DNA of 64,000 bases from Alkalicoccobacillus porphyridii (GCF_007293315.1 NZ_VLXZ01000009.1:62001-126000), one strand, 5' to 3'; positions 1-9,836 are shown, counted from the first letter of the stretch. Notes: generated by a model not told the origin, from the letters alone. Numbers and translations: made by a program.

Positions 1-20
1 AACTGAAAGAAGGGGTTTCA

Positions 21-1376
21 GTGAAAAAAGAACAAAGAATGGCTAAAGAAATAGTAGAACAGCTTGGTGGACCAGAAAATGTGCAATCCGTTACGAACTG
101 TATGACCAGACTTCGTGTGTCAGTTAAAGATGAGAGTCTGGTTAATCAACAAAGCTTAAAATCGATTGAAGGGGTTATGGGTGTCGTTGAGGATGATACA
201 TGGCAAGTGATCATTGGACCAGGTACGGTAAATATTGTTCGCCAAGAGGTGGATGCGCTATTGTCGTCTCTAGGCAAATCTTCGTTTGAGGAACAAGCAG
301 AAGAAGCTAATATCAACCGTAAGAAAAAAAACCAAACACCTTTCAAACGATTTCTACGTACACTCGGTAACATCTTTATCCCCCTTATTCCAGGGCTTGT
401 GGCATCAGGAATCATCAATGGGGTTGCTAACTTTATGATTAATGCAGGCATGCAAAGAGAAGAGCATACCTGGTTAATGGTTTTAACCATCTTGGGAAGC
501 GGACTATTTACGTATTTAGCTATTTTGGTAGGTTGGAACACAGCGAAGGAATTTGGTGGCACTCCTGTACTCGGAGCGATAGCTGGGATGTTTATCTTTA
601 ATCCTGCCCTTGCAGATGTCACGATATTTGGCGAAGCACTGCAACCTGGACGAGGTGGTTTATTCGGAGTCATTTTTGCCGCTTGGCTAACCACCTATTT
701 TGAGAAGCACATAAGAAAAGTGATTCCAGCTTCTGTAGATATTATATTTACTTCATTATTCACTGTATTACTTGTTGGTTTCTTATCTATATACGCCATC
801 ATGCCTATAGCAGGAATCTTATCTGATGGGATTACTTCAGGCATTCAAGCTATTTTAAGCATTGGCGGACCAATTGCTGGTGCATTAATGGCCGGGTTCT
901 TCCTTCCGCTAGTTATGGTAGGACTGCATCATGGACTAACTCCTATCCACGTAGAATTAATTAATGTATTTAGCTTTACAACGCTTTTGCCAATTCTAGC
1001 TATGGCAGGTGCCGGCCAGGTAGGTGCGGCCATCGCCATTTTTGTTAAAACTCGCAATAAGCGCTTGCGAAATATTATCAAAGGTGGACTACCGGTTGGA
1101 TTTTTAGGCATTGGTGAACCTTTGCTATACGGGGTTACGCTTCCTCTTGGACGTCCATTCATTACCGCCAGTCTCGGTGCAGCAGTTGGCGGAGCAACCC
1201 AAGCGATGTTTGGTACGGGTGCAACAGGTATTGGTGTATCTGGACTTTCATTGACTCCACTTATCGCTGAAGGAAAATACTTGCAGTATCTCTTTGCCAT
1301 CGCACTTGCTTATCTATTTGGCTTTATCTTTACCTATGCATTTGGATTCAAAGAAGAGATGGCAAAAAATATTTAG
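21..1376 (+). CDS. murP: PTS EIIBC, MurP-like N-acetylmuramate transporter
   Basis: Membrane permease of the phosphotransferase system that imports and phosphorylates a sugar, most likely N-acetylmuramic acid, giving MurNAc-6-phosphate. Residues 1-80 form an EIIB domain with the phosphorylated cysteine at C27 in NCMTRLRV; residues about 105-445 form a hydrophobic EIIC domain with GIGEPLLYGV. There is no EIIA domain, as is usual for MurP, so a shared EIIA must supply phosphate. The start is GTG with an upstream GAAAGAAGGGG. The MurNAc assignment rests on the next gene, a MupG-type enzyme 15 bp downstream. By sequence alone a sucrose- or trehalose-type EIIBC could look similar. The upstream part of the operon (possibly murQ and murR) is outside the window. 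Confidence 0.82.
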   Translation: MKKEQRMAKEIVEQLGGPENVQSVTNCMTRLRVSVKDESLVNQQSLKSIEGVMGVVEDDTWQVIIGPGTVNIVRQEVDALLSSLGKSSFEEQAEEANINRKKKNQTPFKRFLRTLGNIFIPLIPGLVASGIINGVANFMINAGMQREEHTWLMVLTILGSGLFTYLAILVGWNTAKEFGGTPVLGAIAGMFIFNPALADVTIFGEALQPGRGGLFGVIFAAWLTTYFEKHIRKVIPASVDIIFTSLFTVLLVGFLSIYAIMPIAGILSDGITSGIQAILSIGGPIAGALMAGFFLPLVMVGLHHGLTPIHVELINVFSFTTLLPILAMAGAGQVGAAIAIFVKTRNKRLRNIIKGGLPVGFLGIGEPLLYGVTLPLGRPFITASLGAAVGGATQAMFGTGATGIGVSGLSLTPLIAEGKYLQYLFAIALAYLFGFIFTYAFGFKEEMAKNI

Positions 1377-1391
1377 GAAGGAGACTAATTG

Positions 1392-2447
1392 ATGAGAGCA
1401 GGCATCTCAATCTATTTAGCCGACCCAATTTCAGACCAGCTTAATTACCTGAACCAAGCGAAAGATCATGGATTCACGGCTATATTCACCTCTCTTCACA
1501 TTCCAGAAGAGGACTCTAGTCTATATAGTGAGCGACTAAAAGAGCTTGCCGCTTACGCATCAAAGAACGGCTTTGAATTAATCATTGATGTCTCCCCCAC
1601 TTCTATGGAGCAGCTTCAGTTAACTTGGGATCATGCTGGCCTATTAAAAGATTGGGGTGTGACCGGCTTACGTCTGGACTATGGTATGACAATAGACCAG
1701 ATCGTCAAGCTATCTAAAACCTTGCAGATCATCTTAAATGCCAGCACCCTCACATGTGAGGATGCTGCGCAGTTAAAGCATTCAGGACTTGATCCATCAA
1801 ATTTAGAGGTTTGGCACAACTTTTATCCACGACCTGAAACAGGACTTTGTCGCAAAGACTTCCAGCAAACAAATAAGTGGTTAGCCTCTCAAGGCTTTTC
1901 AGTCATGGCATTTATACCAGGAGATGAGAAACGTGGCCCTCTCTACGAGGGCTTACCAACACTCGAGGAACACCGCGGAGTCTCTCCATTTGCTGCATTC
2001 CTTGATCTGAAAGATAATGAATCCCTTTCCACAATTGTAGTTGGAGACATCGGATTATCAGACTGGAGCTTTAACCAGTTTAAATCATACTTAGAATCTG
2101 AAACCATTCTCCTTCGCGCGAAAGCATTTACAGAAACCGATTCCATTCTTAGTACACACACCAATCGCCCTGACAGCGCACGTGATGTACTCAGGTCGCA
2201 GTATTCACGATCTTTTGAACACAAAAGAAAAACCGACATTAGCCCATCAAATACCGAACCACGTCCGCTTGGCTCCATCACTATCGATAATCGACTTTAC
2301 GGCAGATATCAAGGAGAAATCCAAGTAACAAAACGCGACCTATCAGCGGATAAGAAAGTAAACGTTGTGGGACAGGTCATTGAAGAAGACCAACCATTGA
2401 TTAAACATATTAATGGAGGTATGAACTGGACTTTTGAGTGGATATAA
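1392..2447 (+). CDS. mupG: MupG-like 6-phospho-N-acetylmuramidase (DUF871)
   Basis: Cytosolic TIM-barrel-type protein of 351 residues. The family (formerly DUF871) contains S. aureus MupG, which hydrolyses MurNAc-6P-GlcNAc disaccharides taken up by MurP during cell wall recycling. Visible family features are the N-terminal GISIYLA, GFTAIFTSLHIPE and LRLDYG segments and the C-terminal small domain with LGSITIDNRLYGRYQGE. ATG at 1392 is preferred to TTG at 1389 because AGGAAGGAG ends about 8 bases before it. It is cotranscribed with the permease and closed by a strong terminator. Confidence 0.85.
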   Translation: MRAGISIYLADPISDQLNYLNQAKDHGFTAIFTSLHIPEEDSSLYSERLKELAAYASKNGFELIIDVSPTSMEQLQLTWDHAGLLKDWGVTGLRLDYGMTIDQIVKLSKTLQIILNASTLTCEDAAQLKHSGLDPSNLEVWHNFYPRPETGLCRKDFQQTNKWLASQGFSVMAFIPGDEKRGPLYEGLPTLEEHRGVSPFAAFLDLKDNESLSTIVVGDIGLSDWSFNQFKSYLESETILLRAKAFTETDSILSTHTNRPDSARDVLRSQYSRSFEHKRKTDISPSNTEPRPLGSITIDNRLYGRYQGEIQVTKRDLSADKKVNVVGQVIEEDQPLIKHINGGMNWTFEWI

Positions 2448-2454
2448 GGTGTGA

Positions 2455-2484
2455 GTAGCTCTCTTATGAGGAGCTACTTTTTTT
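2455..2484 (+). terminator. terminator after mupG
   Basis: GTAGCTC pairs with GAGCTAC around a short loop and is followed by a run of seven T. It ends the murP-mupG transcript. Confidence 0.85.
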
Positions 2485-2550
2485 GCATGCGGTGACTCAC
2501 TGACGGTTTGCGAGACCCTCTTTCAGCTCATAAGCTAAAAACCCCCCCTC

Positions 2551-2583
2551 AAAAAAAAGAGACGAACGCTAAGGTTCGTCTCT
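2551..2583 (-). terminator. terminator after GntP permease
   Basis: Read on the minus strand, AGAGACGAAC pairs with GTTCGTCTCT (10 bp) and is followed by eight T. It lies 14 bp after the permease stop codon. Confidence 0.88.
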
Positions 2584-2596
2584 TCCTACTATTCCA

Positions 2597-3958
2597 TTAA
2601 ACGACCAAACTCAGCAACAATACAAAGGCAAGTCCACATACGGAAATGATTGTTTCAAGCGCCGTCCATGTATAAAAGGTCTCCTTCACCGTTAATCCAA
2701 AGGCTTCTTTGACAATCCAGAATCCTGTATCGTTAACGTGAGAGGCAATGACACTTCCTGCCCCAGTTGCAAGTACCATTAATGCAAGGTTTACATCTGA
2801 TCCTCCCATTAGCGGAATAACGAGGCCAGCTGTTGTTAGTGCTGCGACTGTAGCTGAACCTTGTGCCACCCTCATTAATGCAGCAATTAACCAGGCAAGA
2901 AAGAGTGGCGATAAAGAACTTCCATCAAATATTTGTGCAACATAATCTCCAACGCCACCAACAATGAGAACTTCTTTTAACGATCCACTAATCCCAAGAA
3001 TTAAGAGAATCATACTAATGGCCTTAACAGATGATTCGGCTGATTTCATAAGCTGCGTCATTGTCCGGTTCTGTGAAATACCCATAGTATACAGAGCAAG
3101 TAACAACGATATAAACATTGTCATTGTCGGCATGCCTATAAAACTCATTAGGTTAAATAGAACGTTCTCACTCATTCCTGTAGTTTCTTGCAGCAAATTA
3201 GTAACCGTAGCTATACCCATCAAGATAACCGGGAACAATGCAGTGATAGAGCTTTTCAGAAAGCTTGGTGTGTCCTCAAGAGGCATCTGTTCAGCATCAC
3301 CAATAGCTGCCATTGCACTCTCATTCACTTTATCAAATGCTTCTGGAACAAATTTGCGTACATATTTTGTAAAGATTGGACCAGCAATAATAACTGTTGG
3401 AATTGATATGATAAATCCATAAACTAGTACCATGCCAATATCCGCTCCATACTCACCAGCAATAACAGTTGGACCTGGATGCGGCGGCAGGAAAGCATGT
3501 GTCACTGATAATGCAGTGGCCATAGGTAGACCTAAGTATAGAAATGATACGTTTACCTGTTTTGAAATTTGATAAACGATTGGAATTAATAGAACCAAAC
3601 CAACCTCAAAAAATAACGCAATCCCTAATATAAATGCAGTTAGTACAACCGCCCACTGAATCTTTTTTTCTCCGAATATATCAATTAACGTAACAGAGAT
3701 TCTTTGTGCGCCTCCACCGTCAGCAATTAACTTACCGAGAATAGCACCAAAACCAAAGATTAGACCAACACTTGCTAAAGTGCCTCCTAAACCGGTTTCA
3801 ACTGTACCAACAATATCTGTTAATGGAATGCCTAATGCGAGCGCTAACAAAAAAGATACAATAGCTAATGATATAAATGTATTCACTTTCAATTTCATAA
3901 TTAAGATTAACAGTACAACGATTCCTAGCGCTGTAATAAGTAATGGCATTCCTCTCAC
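2597..3958 (-). CDS. GntP family sugar-acid:H+ permease
   Basis: Integral membrane symporter of 453 residues with about 12-14 hydrophobic segments. The family takes up gluconate and related aldonates or hydroxy acids. Typical motifs are LPPHPGPTVIAGEYGADIG near residue 157-175, RVAQGSATVAALTTAGL near 365, and SHVNDTGFWIVKEAFGL near 405. It stands alone, without a kinase or dehydrogenase, so its substrate cannot be told. The start is either GTG at 3958 (AGGAG 12 bases upstream) or ATG at 3949. A second, clearly different GntP paralogue lies at 41023-42390 inside a catabolic cluster. Confidence 0.88.
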   Translation of the reverse strand: MRGMPLLITALGIVVLLILIMKLKVNTFISLAIVSFLLALALGIPLTDIVGTVETGLGGTLASVGLIFGFGAILGKLIADGGGAQRISVTLIDIFGEKKIQWAVVLTAFILGIALFFEVGLVLLIPIVYQISKQVNVSFLYLGLPMATALSVTHAFLPPHPGPTVIAGEYGADIGMVLVYGFIISIPTVIIAGPIFTKYVRKFVPEAFDKVNESAMAAIGDAEQMPLEDTPSFLKSSITALFPVILMGIATVTNLLQETTGMSENVLFNLMSFIGMPTMTMFISLLLALYTMGISQNRTMTQLMKSAESSVKAISMILLILGISGSLKEVLIVGGVGDYVAQIFDGSSLSPLFLAWLIAALMRVAQGSATVAALTTAGLVIPLMGGSDVNLALMVLATGAGSVIASHVNDTGFWIVKEAFGLTVKETFYTWTALETIISVCGLAFVLLLSLVV

Positions 3959-4058
3959 GTCCCTTTCAATCTCCTGTAATAAGATGTAACAATCAGAATA
4001 TACAGTACCCTAATTTACTAACAAGCAATCATAGCTGAAGTAGAATAGTTTCATTCGC

Positions 4059-4679
4059 TTATATTTTCACCTGATTAAGTGCTTTTTTTATCGCTTCTAT
4101 GTATTCATAAAATGTCCGGTTTACAGTTTGCCTTCTTTGTGGTCCAGAGAAGTTGTCAAACAGCACCTTCCTTTGCTCAAAACTAATTTCAAGTTGCACA
4201 CCTTTACCCCGATGATTTTTATTTACAATGTTAGCAGGATTCCTCCCTCCAATCTGCATCGTCCTTCCAGATTGATCAGCATTGAAACCAGCAAGCTTCA
4301 GCTCAGTTGTAACCTCTAGGGCTAACTTGTCATCTAGTCCACCAACAATCGTGTTTTTCACCTGACCGCCAGCATATCCATGATACGAAACCGTATATAA
4401 AGATTGACTCACAACCTCAATAGCTGTGGGCTCATCAAAATGTATTGAAGTAATATGTAACTCGCTATTCCCCGTTGAACGTATGCCTTCAAAGCAATAG
4501 TACGAGTCATCAACTCCAGCAGACAACTCCGCTAACTCACTTGTCCCAGGTTCAATCCCTCCTCCATGAATCGCTTTGAATAATACTCCAGATTGCTTTT
4601 TTTGATAACGAATCTGATAATCTGTGCCCAGGATGTTATGGTGTCTTAAATCTTCAAAATTTTGGTACAAGTCGCTCAT
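4059..4679 (-). CDS. poly-gamma-glutamate hydrolase family protein
   Basis: Protein of 206 residues resembling the phage-type zinc gamma-polyglutamate hydrolases (PghP/YndL family, Pfam PF05908). Supporting motifs are AIHGGGIEPGTSELA near residues 37-51, VSYHGYAGG near 98-106 and IVGGLDDKLA near 111-120; the histidines and glutamate in these fit metal ligands. No signal peptide is visible, so release or a phage-like origin is open. Family members cleave capsule polymer made of gamma-linked glutamate. It stands alone, with its own ribosome-binding site (AGGAGTG) upstream. Confidence 0.82.
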   Translation of the reverse strand: MSDLYQNFEDLRHHNILGTDYQIRYQKKQSGVLFKAIHGGGIEPGTSELAELSAGVDDSYYCFEGIRSTGNSELHITSIHFDEPTAIEVVSQSLYTVSYHGYAGGQVKNTIVGGLDDKLALEVTTELKLAGFNADQSGRTMQIGGRNPANIVNKNHRGKGVQLEISFEQRKVLFDNFSGPQRRQTVNRTFYEYIEAIKKALNQVKI

Positions 4680-4816
4680 CTCTACACACTCCTTTGAACA
4701 AGATGTACAGCCATACTACTAGATACATAACTTTTTTAAAAGGAAGAGGGGCTTTCCATTAAAAAAATCCGAGACTGTCACAAAAGCAGTACTAAGATTT
4801 AACCTACTTTGCTTAC

Positions 4817-4860
4817 AAAAAAATAAAAGCCATACTTCTCAATAGAGAGGTATCGGCTTT
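4817..4860 (-). terminator. terminator after small membrane protein
   Basis: On the minus strand AAAGCCGATACCTCTC pairs imperfectly with GAGAAGTATGGCTTT, followed by TATTTTTTT. Confidence 0.85.
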
Positions 4861-4875
4861 AATGTTATATATTCT

Positions 4876-5277
4876 CTACATAGCAATATCTCTTTCTCCT
4901 GGTTGAAACTTATTTATAAAAAGATATACAAGCCACGAGAGTGTACAAAAAATAGGAGTTATAAGTAGGAAAGGGGAAAACAATTCGTGGAACATTAAAT
5001 CTACACGAATTACACTTACAATAACTGTTGCGAGGATGATGGTAAGTAGAGGTCCTGCCAACTCTCCCAGCTTTAAAAAAACAAAATGAAGAGGTGCAAC
5101 AAGAAGCATAACTGGCAAATACGCCACCAAAAAGAACCAAGCAATTGTGAATCCATTGTCAATGAGAAGATGCTCTTTGGTTATCAAGGGATAGATTAAA
5201 CTAACTAACAAAGAAAAAAGAATACACGTTAAAATCGAAGTAAAACCTACGTCAATGAATAATCTGCTTTTTTTCAT
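4876..5277 (-). CDS. small four-helix membrane protein, unknown
   Basis: Protein of 133 residues with four hydrophobic segments (about 10-30, 42-65, 72-92 and 97-118) and a basic N-terminus (MKKSRLF). No catalytic motif is visible and I do not recognise a characterised family. It is a single gene with a strong terminator and points away from the metallophosphoesterase gene, with which it shares a 108-bp upstream region. Confidence 0.65.
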   Translation of the reverse strand: MKKSRLFIDVGFTSILTCILFSLLVSLIYPLITKEHLLIDNGFTIAWFFLVAYLPVMLLVAPLHFVFLKLGELAGPLLTIILATVIVSVIRVDLMFHELFSPFLLITPIFCTLSWLVYLFINKFQPGERDIAM

Positions 5278-5385
5278 GTCTTAATCCTTTCAAGAGTTTG
5301 TCAATTCAATCTGTATCATCCTATCAATTCGTTCGATATAATAATAATAATATATACTATAAATTCTAAGATTAGGAGCTTTTTA

Positions 5386-6477
5386 ATGGGAATGTCAATT
5401 GGATTTATCTTTTTTATTGCCGTATATAGTCTTCTATGTTTCTATATGGGTTATAACGGTTGGAAGTGGCTAAAAGCTGCTTTCTCTTTTAAGTGGAAAA
5501 AGACATATATCATTTTGTTTATCTTTTTATCATCAGCATACATCATTTCATTTTTGTTCTCATCTCGAACATTACAGATGATCGGCGGTTACTGGCTTGT
5601 CATCTTTGGCTACTGCTGTGTTTTGTTACCACTTGTCAATCTTGTCTACTTTTTAACCAAAAAAAATCAAAAGTGGAAGGTTAGAAGTGGGTATGTGCTC
5701 GTAGCATTTTTCAGCTTTGTCTTGATCTACGGTTCGTTTAATGCTTGGAGTCCAGTCGTTCGTGACTACTCCGTCGAATTAAATAACCCAGACAAAGAAC
5801 CACAGGGTGAAGAATTAAAACTATTAATTGCTGCCGACTTGCATCTAGGTGAGGTCATCGGTGTACGTCACCTGGAGAGATTTATAGACGTTGTAAATAA
5901 TGAACAGCCAGACATCGTCTTATTATCTGGAGATATTATTGACAACAGCATCTCACCTTATTTTACTAATAATCTTTCAGACATTTTACAAGAGATTGAT
6001 GTTCCACTAGGCGTGTATGCCGTTCCTGGTAATCATGACTATTATGGTGGTGACCTTTATTTGTTAAGAGATGAATTCAAAGAGATAGGCTTTAATTTCT
6101 TAATGGATGAAATAGAAACAGTCCAAGACCAATTAACGATTATTGGTCGTAAGGATTATACAGATAAAGAACGCCAATCTATTGAAGAGCTTATGAGTGA
6201 TGCTGATAAACAATTACCAGTGATTATGCTCGATCATCAGCCTCGAGAGATTTCTGAAGCACATGAGCATGGAGTAGACATGATCATTTCCGGTCACACT
6301 CACCGCGGACAGGTTTTCCCTGCCAACTTTATTACAAGTGCAATGTATGAGAATGATTGGGGCCATCTTCAAAAGGACCAGCTCCACTCCTTTACAACCT
6401 CTGGCTTCGGTTTCTGGGGTCCTGCGGTTCGAATTGGTAGCCGTTCCGAAGTAATGACCGTTACGTTTACTTATTAA
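5386..6477 (+). CDS. membrane-anchored metallophosphoesterase
   Basis: Protein of 363 residues. The first 130 residues hold about four transmembrane segments; the rest is a calcineurin-like phosphoesterase domain of the YkuE/YaeI type. Metal-binding motifs are visible in order: AADLHLGE (near 148), LLSGDIIDN (near 184), VPGNHDYYGG (near 212), LDHQPRE and ISGHTHRGQ (near 300). This domain hydrolyses phosphoester bonds with two metal ions; relatives act on UDP-sugar lipids or lipid phosphates, but the substrate here is unknown. The start is ATG with AGGAG 8 bases upstream. Confidence 0.85.
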   Translation: MGMSIGFIFFIAVYSLLCFYMGYNGWKWLKAAFSFKWKKTYIILFIFLSSAYIISFLFSSRTLQMIGGYWLVIFGYCCVLLPLVNLVYFLTKKNQKWKVRSGYVLVAFFSFVLIYGSFNAWSPVVRDYSVELNNPDKEPQGEELKLLIAADLHLGEVIGVRHLERFIDVVNNEQPDIVLLSGDIIDNSISPYFTNNLSDILQEIDVPLGVYAVPGNHDYYGGDLYLLRDEFKEIGFNFLMDEIETVQDQLTIIGRKDYTDKERQSIEELMSDADKQLPVIMLDHQPREISEAHEHGVDMIISGHTHRGQVFPANFITSAMYENDWGHLQKDQLHSFTTSGFGFWGPAVRIGSRSEVMTVTFTY

Positions 6478-6496
6478 GATCAAATAAAGATTTCTG

Positions 6497-6530
6497 AAGC
6501 CAGCTAATTATTTATAATGCTGGCTTTTTG
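6497..6530 (+). terminator. terminator after metallophosphoesterase
   Basis: AAGCCAGC pairs with GCTGGCTT around an AT-rich loop, followed by TTTTTGGTTTT. It may also serve the convergent DUF998 gene. Confidence 0.78.
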
Positions 6531-6551
6531 GTTTTGATGCTGCGACTCCCA

Positions 6552-7199
6552 CTACCTAGCGGAAACAATCTTTGCATGTTCATTAACAGCACCCTTACTT
6601 AATATCAAACTAATCGCTAATCCCCATACATAGGCTACCAAATAGAATAATCGCTGCAATAAACCACCCAGTTCGAATGGTATAAATATCATCACAAAAA
6701 AGCTAATAAACAATCCTATAACCAGAGCACAAGATAGGTATGATAACCACTTCCCTTTATTTAATCTCATTGAATACAACCCAATTGAAGGACCTATAAT
6801 CATCATAGATAGAATAGCCGGAACAGTATGCCATAAAAAATCAACATTTGCAGGGATCACACTAAATCCAATGCCACCCGCAAAAATGATGAGTCCTACA
6901 TTCGCTAATTGCACAACTCGATCTTTCTTTAACTGTTGATAGATATAGAGAGAACCAATTAGTAAAGCAACACTCGTAAGCAAAAATAACACATTCACGA
7001 TATAAGCGTGAGGTGAACAAATATCATACGGAGCTAACGCATAAGTATTCCTTCCGCACTCAGTTACACCTAGATCACTCATCGGCTGCAAAAGCCAATG
7101 ATACGGTACGGTGGTTGCATGAATGGCAAACGGTTCATATAAAAAATACGCAATCGCAAAAAGCCATCCACCTATTCCTATAGATGCTGGGATTTTCAT
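6552..7199 (-). CDS. DUF998-type membrane protein
   Basis: Protein of 215 residues with six predicted transmembrane helices. The N-terminal YFLYEPFAIHATTVPYHW and QPMSDLGVTECG segments fit the DUF998 family, in which a conserved S-D-L-G follows the first helix. Function in the family is unknown. It is a single gene with GGAGGTC just upstream of ATG. Confidence 0.72.
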   Translation of the reverse strand: MKIPASIGIGGWLFAIAYFLYEPFAIHATTVPYHWLLQPMSDLGVTECGRNTYALAPYDICSPHAYIVNVLFLLTSVALLIGSLYIYQQLKKDRVVQLANVGLIIFAGGIGFSVIPANVDFLWHTVPAILSMMIIGPSIGLYSMRLNKGKWLSYLSCALVIGLFISFFVMIFIPFELGGLLQRLFYLVAYVWGLAISLILSKGAVNEHAKIVSAR

Positions 7200-7345
7200 T
7201 ATGACCTCCTATAAAACTCATTTCCTTTTTATAGTTAAGTTAGGATGTGTTTTCTATTATACCGTTTGTGGGTGGAATGTTTAACCATCAGTTTATAATT
7301 TAGTAGCTGGTACGGCGTTTACATAGTAAGATAGGTAAGATATTA

Positions 7346-7636
7346 GTGGGGGTGCATAATCGTAGCATGATTCTTGAACATAAAAAAGAAGCTGCCACAG
7401 GGACTCTTTCCAGAGTTGCGACAGCTCATTTACAAAAGAAAATCATATATAAAAGGCGTAAGCAAGCGATTGGCCTAATCTTGTATGCAGCAGGTGCCTT
7501 GGCCTTTGAATACTACTCACGAATGCTTGTTCCACGAGAGACTATGCCAATTCTATACCTTATCATGTCATTCATTCGATCTACCGTCTATTTATGTTTG
7601 GGGTTTTACCTTTATAACTTCTTTTTTCCGAATTAA
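7346..7636 (+). CDS. small two-helix membrane protein, unknown
   Basis: Up to 96 residues: a charged N-terminal half rich in K, R and H, then two hydrophobic segments (about 45-62 and 68-92). Possible starts are GTG 7346, GTG 7352 and ATG 7367; none has an ideal ribosome-binding site, and the GTGGGGGTG run itself may be the site for ATG 7367. I do not recognise a family. It could be a real orphan gene. Confidence 0.5.
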   Translation: MGVHNRSMILEHKKEAATGTLSRVATAHLQKKIIYKRRKQAIGLILYAAGALAFEYYSRMLVPRETMPILYLIMSFIRSTVYLCLGFYLYNFFFPN

Positions 7637-7652
7637 GAGGAGTAATTTATTC

Positions 7653-8729
7653 TTACCAGCCTCGCTCGTACTGGGGAGGGATAGTCAAATGATCAGTTTG
7701 GTGAGTGGCTTGTGCTGCCCGCAGTGGCCAGTACGGGTCACGTAGCATTTCTCGTGCCAGAAGAATGATGTCGGCACGTCCATTACGAACATGATCATCT
7801 GCTTGCATGCCTTCTGTAATAAGACCCACTGCCGCTGTAGCAACACCTGCTTCACGACGGATTCTTTCAGCAAATTCAACTTGATAACCTGGTCCAACAT
7901 CTATAGATGGATTTGGTGTGTTACCTCCAGAGCTACAATCCACAAGATCTACACCTTCGTTCTTCAATCGTTTGGAAAGCTCAATCGAATCCTCAATCGT
8001 CCAGCCACCCTCCTGCCAATCCGTACTTGAAATACGAATTGTGAATGGTAGGTTCTCTGGCCATTCCTTGCGCATGATTCGAACCGTTTCAATCACAAAA
8101 CGAATTCTATTTTCAAAGCTGCCTCCATATTCATCTGTACGCGTGTTACTAAGTGGTGAGTAGAAGCTGTGAGCTAAGTAACCATGGGCAGCGTGAAATT
8201 CCATCCACTCAAAACCAGCATCTAGACTACGAATTGTTGCTTGACGAAATGCCTCCTGGATTTCTTTAATTTCACCAACAGTAAGCTCCTTTGGCGTCCG
8301 GAATGCCTCAGAAAAACCTAAAGCACTTGGTCCTACTATGTTCCAACCACCATCTTCATCAGGTACATTTACCCCAAGATCCGGTTGCTTCCAAGGGGCG
8401 TACGTTGACGCCTTACGCCCAGCGTGGGCTAATTGTATCCCAGGCACAGAGCCTTGTTCTTTAATAAACTGGTTAATGCGCTTAAATGCCTGCACATGTT
8501 CATCCTTATACATCCCAAGGTCCTCGGGTGAAATTCTACCCTCTGGAACAACCGCACTAGCCTCTGCTATAATAAGTCCGGCTCCCCCAACTGCACGAGA
8601 ACCAAGATGAACCATATGCCAGTCATTTGGTGTTCCATCCTCTGCACTATATTGGCACATCGGCGCAACGCCAATGCGATTTCTAAGTGTGATGTCTTTA
8701 ATCGTAAAAGGTGAAAATAAATGAACCAT
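7653..8729 (-). CDS. namA: NADPH dehydrogenase NamA-like (Old Yellow Enzyme)
   Basis: FMN-dependent ene-reductase of 358 residues, close in length and motifs to B. subtilis YqjM/NamA, which reduces activated C=C bonds and nitro compounds with NADPH. Visible are the N-terminal VAPMCQYS with the redox-tuning C25, QLAHAGRKA, the substrate-binding HAAHGYL, YGGSFENR, and the C-terminal DIILLAREMLRDPYWP. ATG at 8729 is chosen because AAAGGGAGG lies 7 bases upstream; a longer reading from 8765 would add a lysine-rich tail. It is a single gene. Confidence 0.92.
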   Translation of the reverse strand: MVHLFSPFTIKDITLRNRIGVAPMCQYSAEDGTPNDWHMVHLGSRAVGGAGLIIAEASAVVPEGRISPEDLGMYKDEHVQAFKRINQFIKEQGSVPGIQLAHAGRKASTYAPWKQPDLGVNVPDEDGGWNIVGPSALGFSEAFRTPKELTVGEIKEIQEAFRQATIRSLDAGFEWMEFHAAHGYLAHSFYSPLSNTRTDEYGGSFENRIRFVIETVRIMRKEWPENLPFTIRISSTDWQEGGWTIEDSIELSKRLKNEGVDLVDCSSGGNTPNPSIDVGPGYQVEFAERIRREAGVATAAVGLITEGMQADDHVRNGRADIILLAREMLRDPYWPLRAAQATHQTDHLTIPPQYERGW

Positions 8730-8813
8730 AATTTTGCCTCCCTTTTTTAACTCGTTCTCAAACATTTTAATGGTTTTGAATAAGAGCTGTCGAACGATTT
8801 GCTTAAGGCAAGA

Positions 8814-9629
8814 TTATCTCGACCTCCCCCATATTGCCTTTGTATAAGCCATATTCAACCCTGCCCGCTCCATATTATGTTGACTCGTTGATGCAAATGC
8901 GGCTTGTCCCACAACAAGCTCACTTCCACTTATCTTTGCCTGCATAAGCCTACGCTTAATCAACTGACTATGAATGCCATATTCTCTCATTGTTGGAATG
9001 GTTGTTGCTATATAAAGCGTGGTTATTCCGTCCTGTGTAAACATCACGGCAATACCCGCAGGCTCACTCTTGTATGTAGCCAAATAAAAACTCCATCCAG
9101 ACTTGTGAAAAAGCACTCTATTATTTTTCGCAACACCGTCCCGCAAAAAGGAAGGCAGACCAAATCCTTCTGTATAGATCATTGCATAGGTATCAAACTC
9201 ATTCTCGTGTAGCTCTCTAATATAGATACGCTGCTCATCAATGGATGCAACGTTAATCTCATCCGTAGACTGATAGAGCACACTATGAAAACCAATTTGC
9301 TGAAACCCAGCTTTATCAAGACTTTGAAGAAGCGTTCTTGTTGCATTCATCGGAGTTAGATCGAACTGCACCTCCATGTTTCTTTGCTGATAGAAGTCCA
9401 TAATAGCAGGTATCTGCTCAGCATCCTCCTCTGATAATCCCTTAACAACATTAAATGCTGGTCCAGGCATTTCACTAGAATAAAAAGCATACGTTTGACC
9501 AAAGGATTCAACCTCAACACCCATTGGATTGTCACGCAAACTTTTTATAGCAAGTAGCTTTGATTTGAGTAGATCTACCTCAGACCGTTCAATCCGATTT
9601 GCATTCGAATGGTTCATAATAATTGGCAT
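8814..9629 (-). CDS. GNAT family N-acetyltransferase
   Basis: Protein of 271 residues. The C-terminal half resembles a GNAT fold: a strand with GWSFYLATYKSEPAGIAVMF, the region TTLYIATTIPTMREYGIHSQLIKRRL in place of the usual acetyl-CoA loop, and ERAGLNMAYTKAIWGR at the end. The N-terminal half appears to be a second, degenerate GNAT-like or substrate domain. ATG at 9629 has AGGAGG 7 bases upstream, which excludes the 20-residue longer reading. The substrate is unknown. Confidence 0.7.
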   Translation of the reverse strand: MPIIMNHSNANRIERSEVDLLKSKLLAIKSLRDNPMGVEVESFGQTYAFYSSEMPGPAFNVVKGLSEEDAEQIPAIMDFYQQRNMEVQFDLTPMNATRTLLQSLDKAGFQQIGFHSVLYQSTDEINVASIDEQRIYIRELHENEFDTYAMIYTEGFGLPSFLRDGVAKNNRVLFHKSGWSFYLATYKSEPAGIAVMFTQDGITTLYIATTIPTMREYGIHSQLIKRRLMQAKISGSELVVGQAAFASTSQHNMERAGLNMAYTKAIWGRSR

Positions 9630-9836
9630 TTGATATCCTCCTAAGAAACGCATATTAGTTATAATAGAATGATATAACACTAAATACATAAATTTGAATA
9701 AAAGAGGTTTAATTTGATTTTAGTAGGGGAAATGGAAGTTATTAAAATTTATTGCTTACTTATAAGCAATGTTGGAATTAAACTCAGATTATAGGCGCAA
9801 TTCTTTTCAAATATACCATAGAAATTTTATAAAGAA

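Noticed and set aside
146-694. Antisense frame inside murP
   Set aside because: Shadow of a well-defined PTS permease, without ribosome-binding site or domain.
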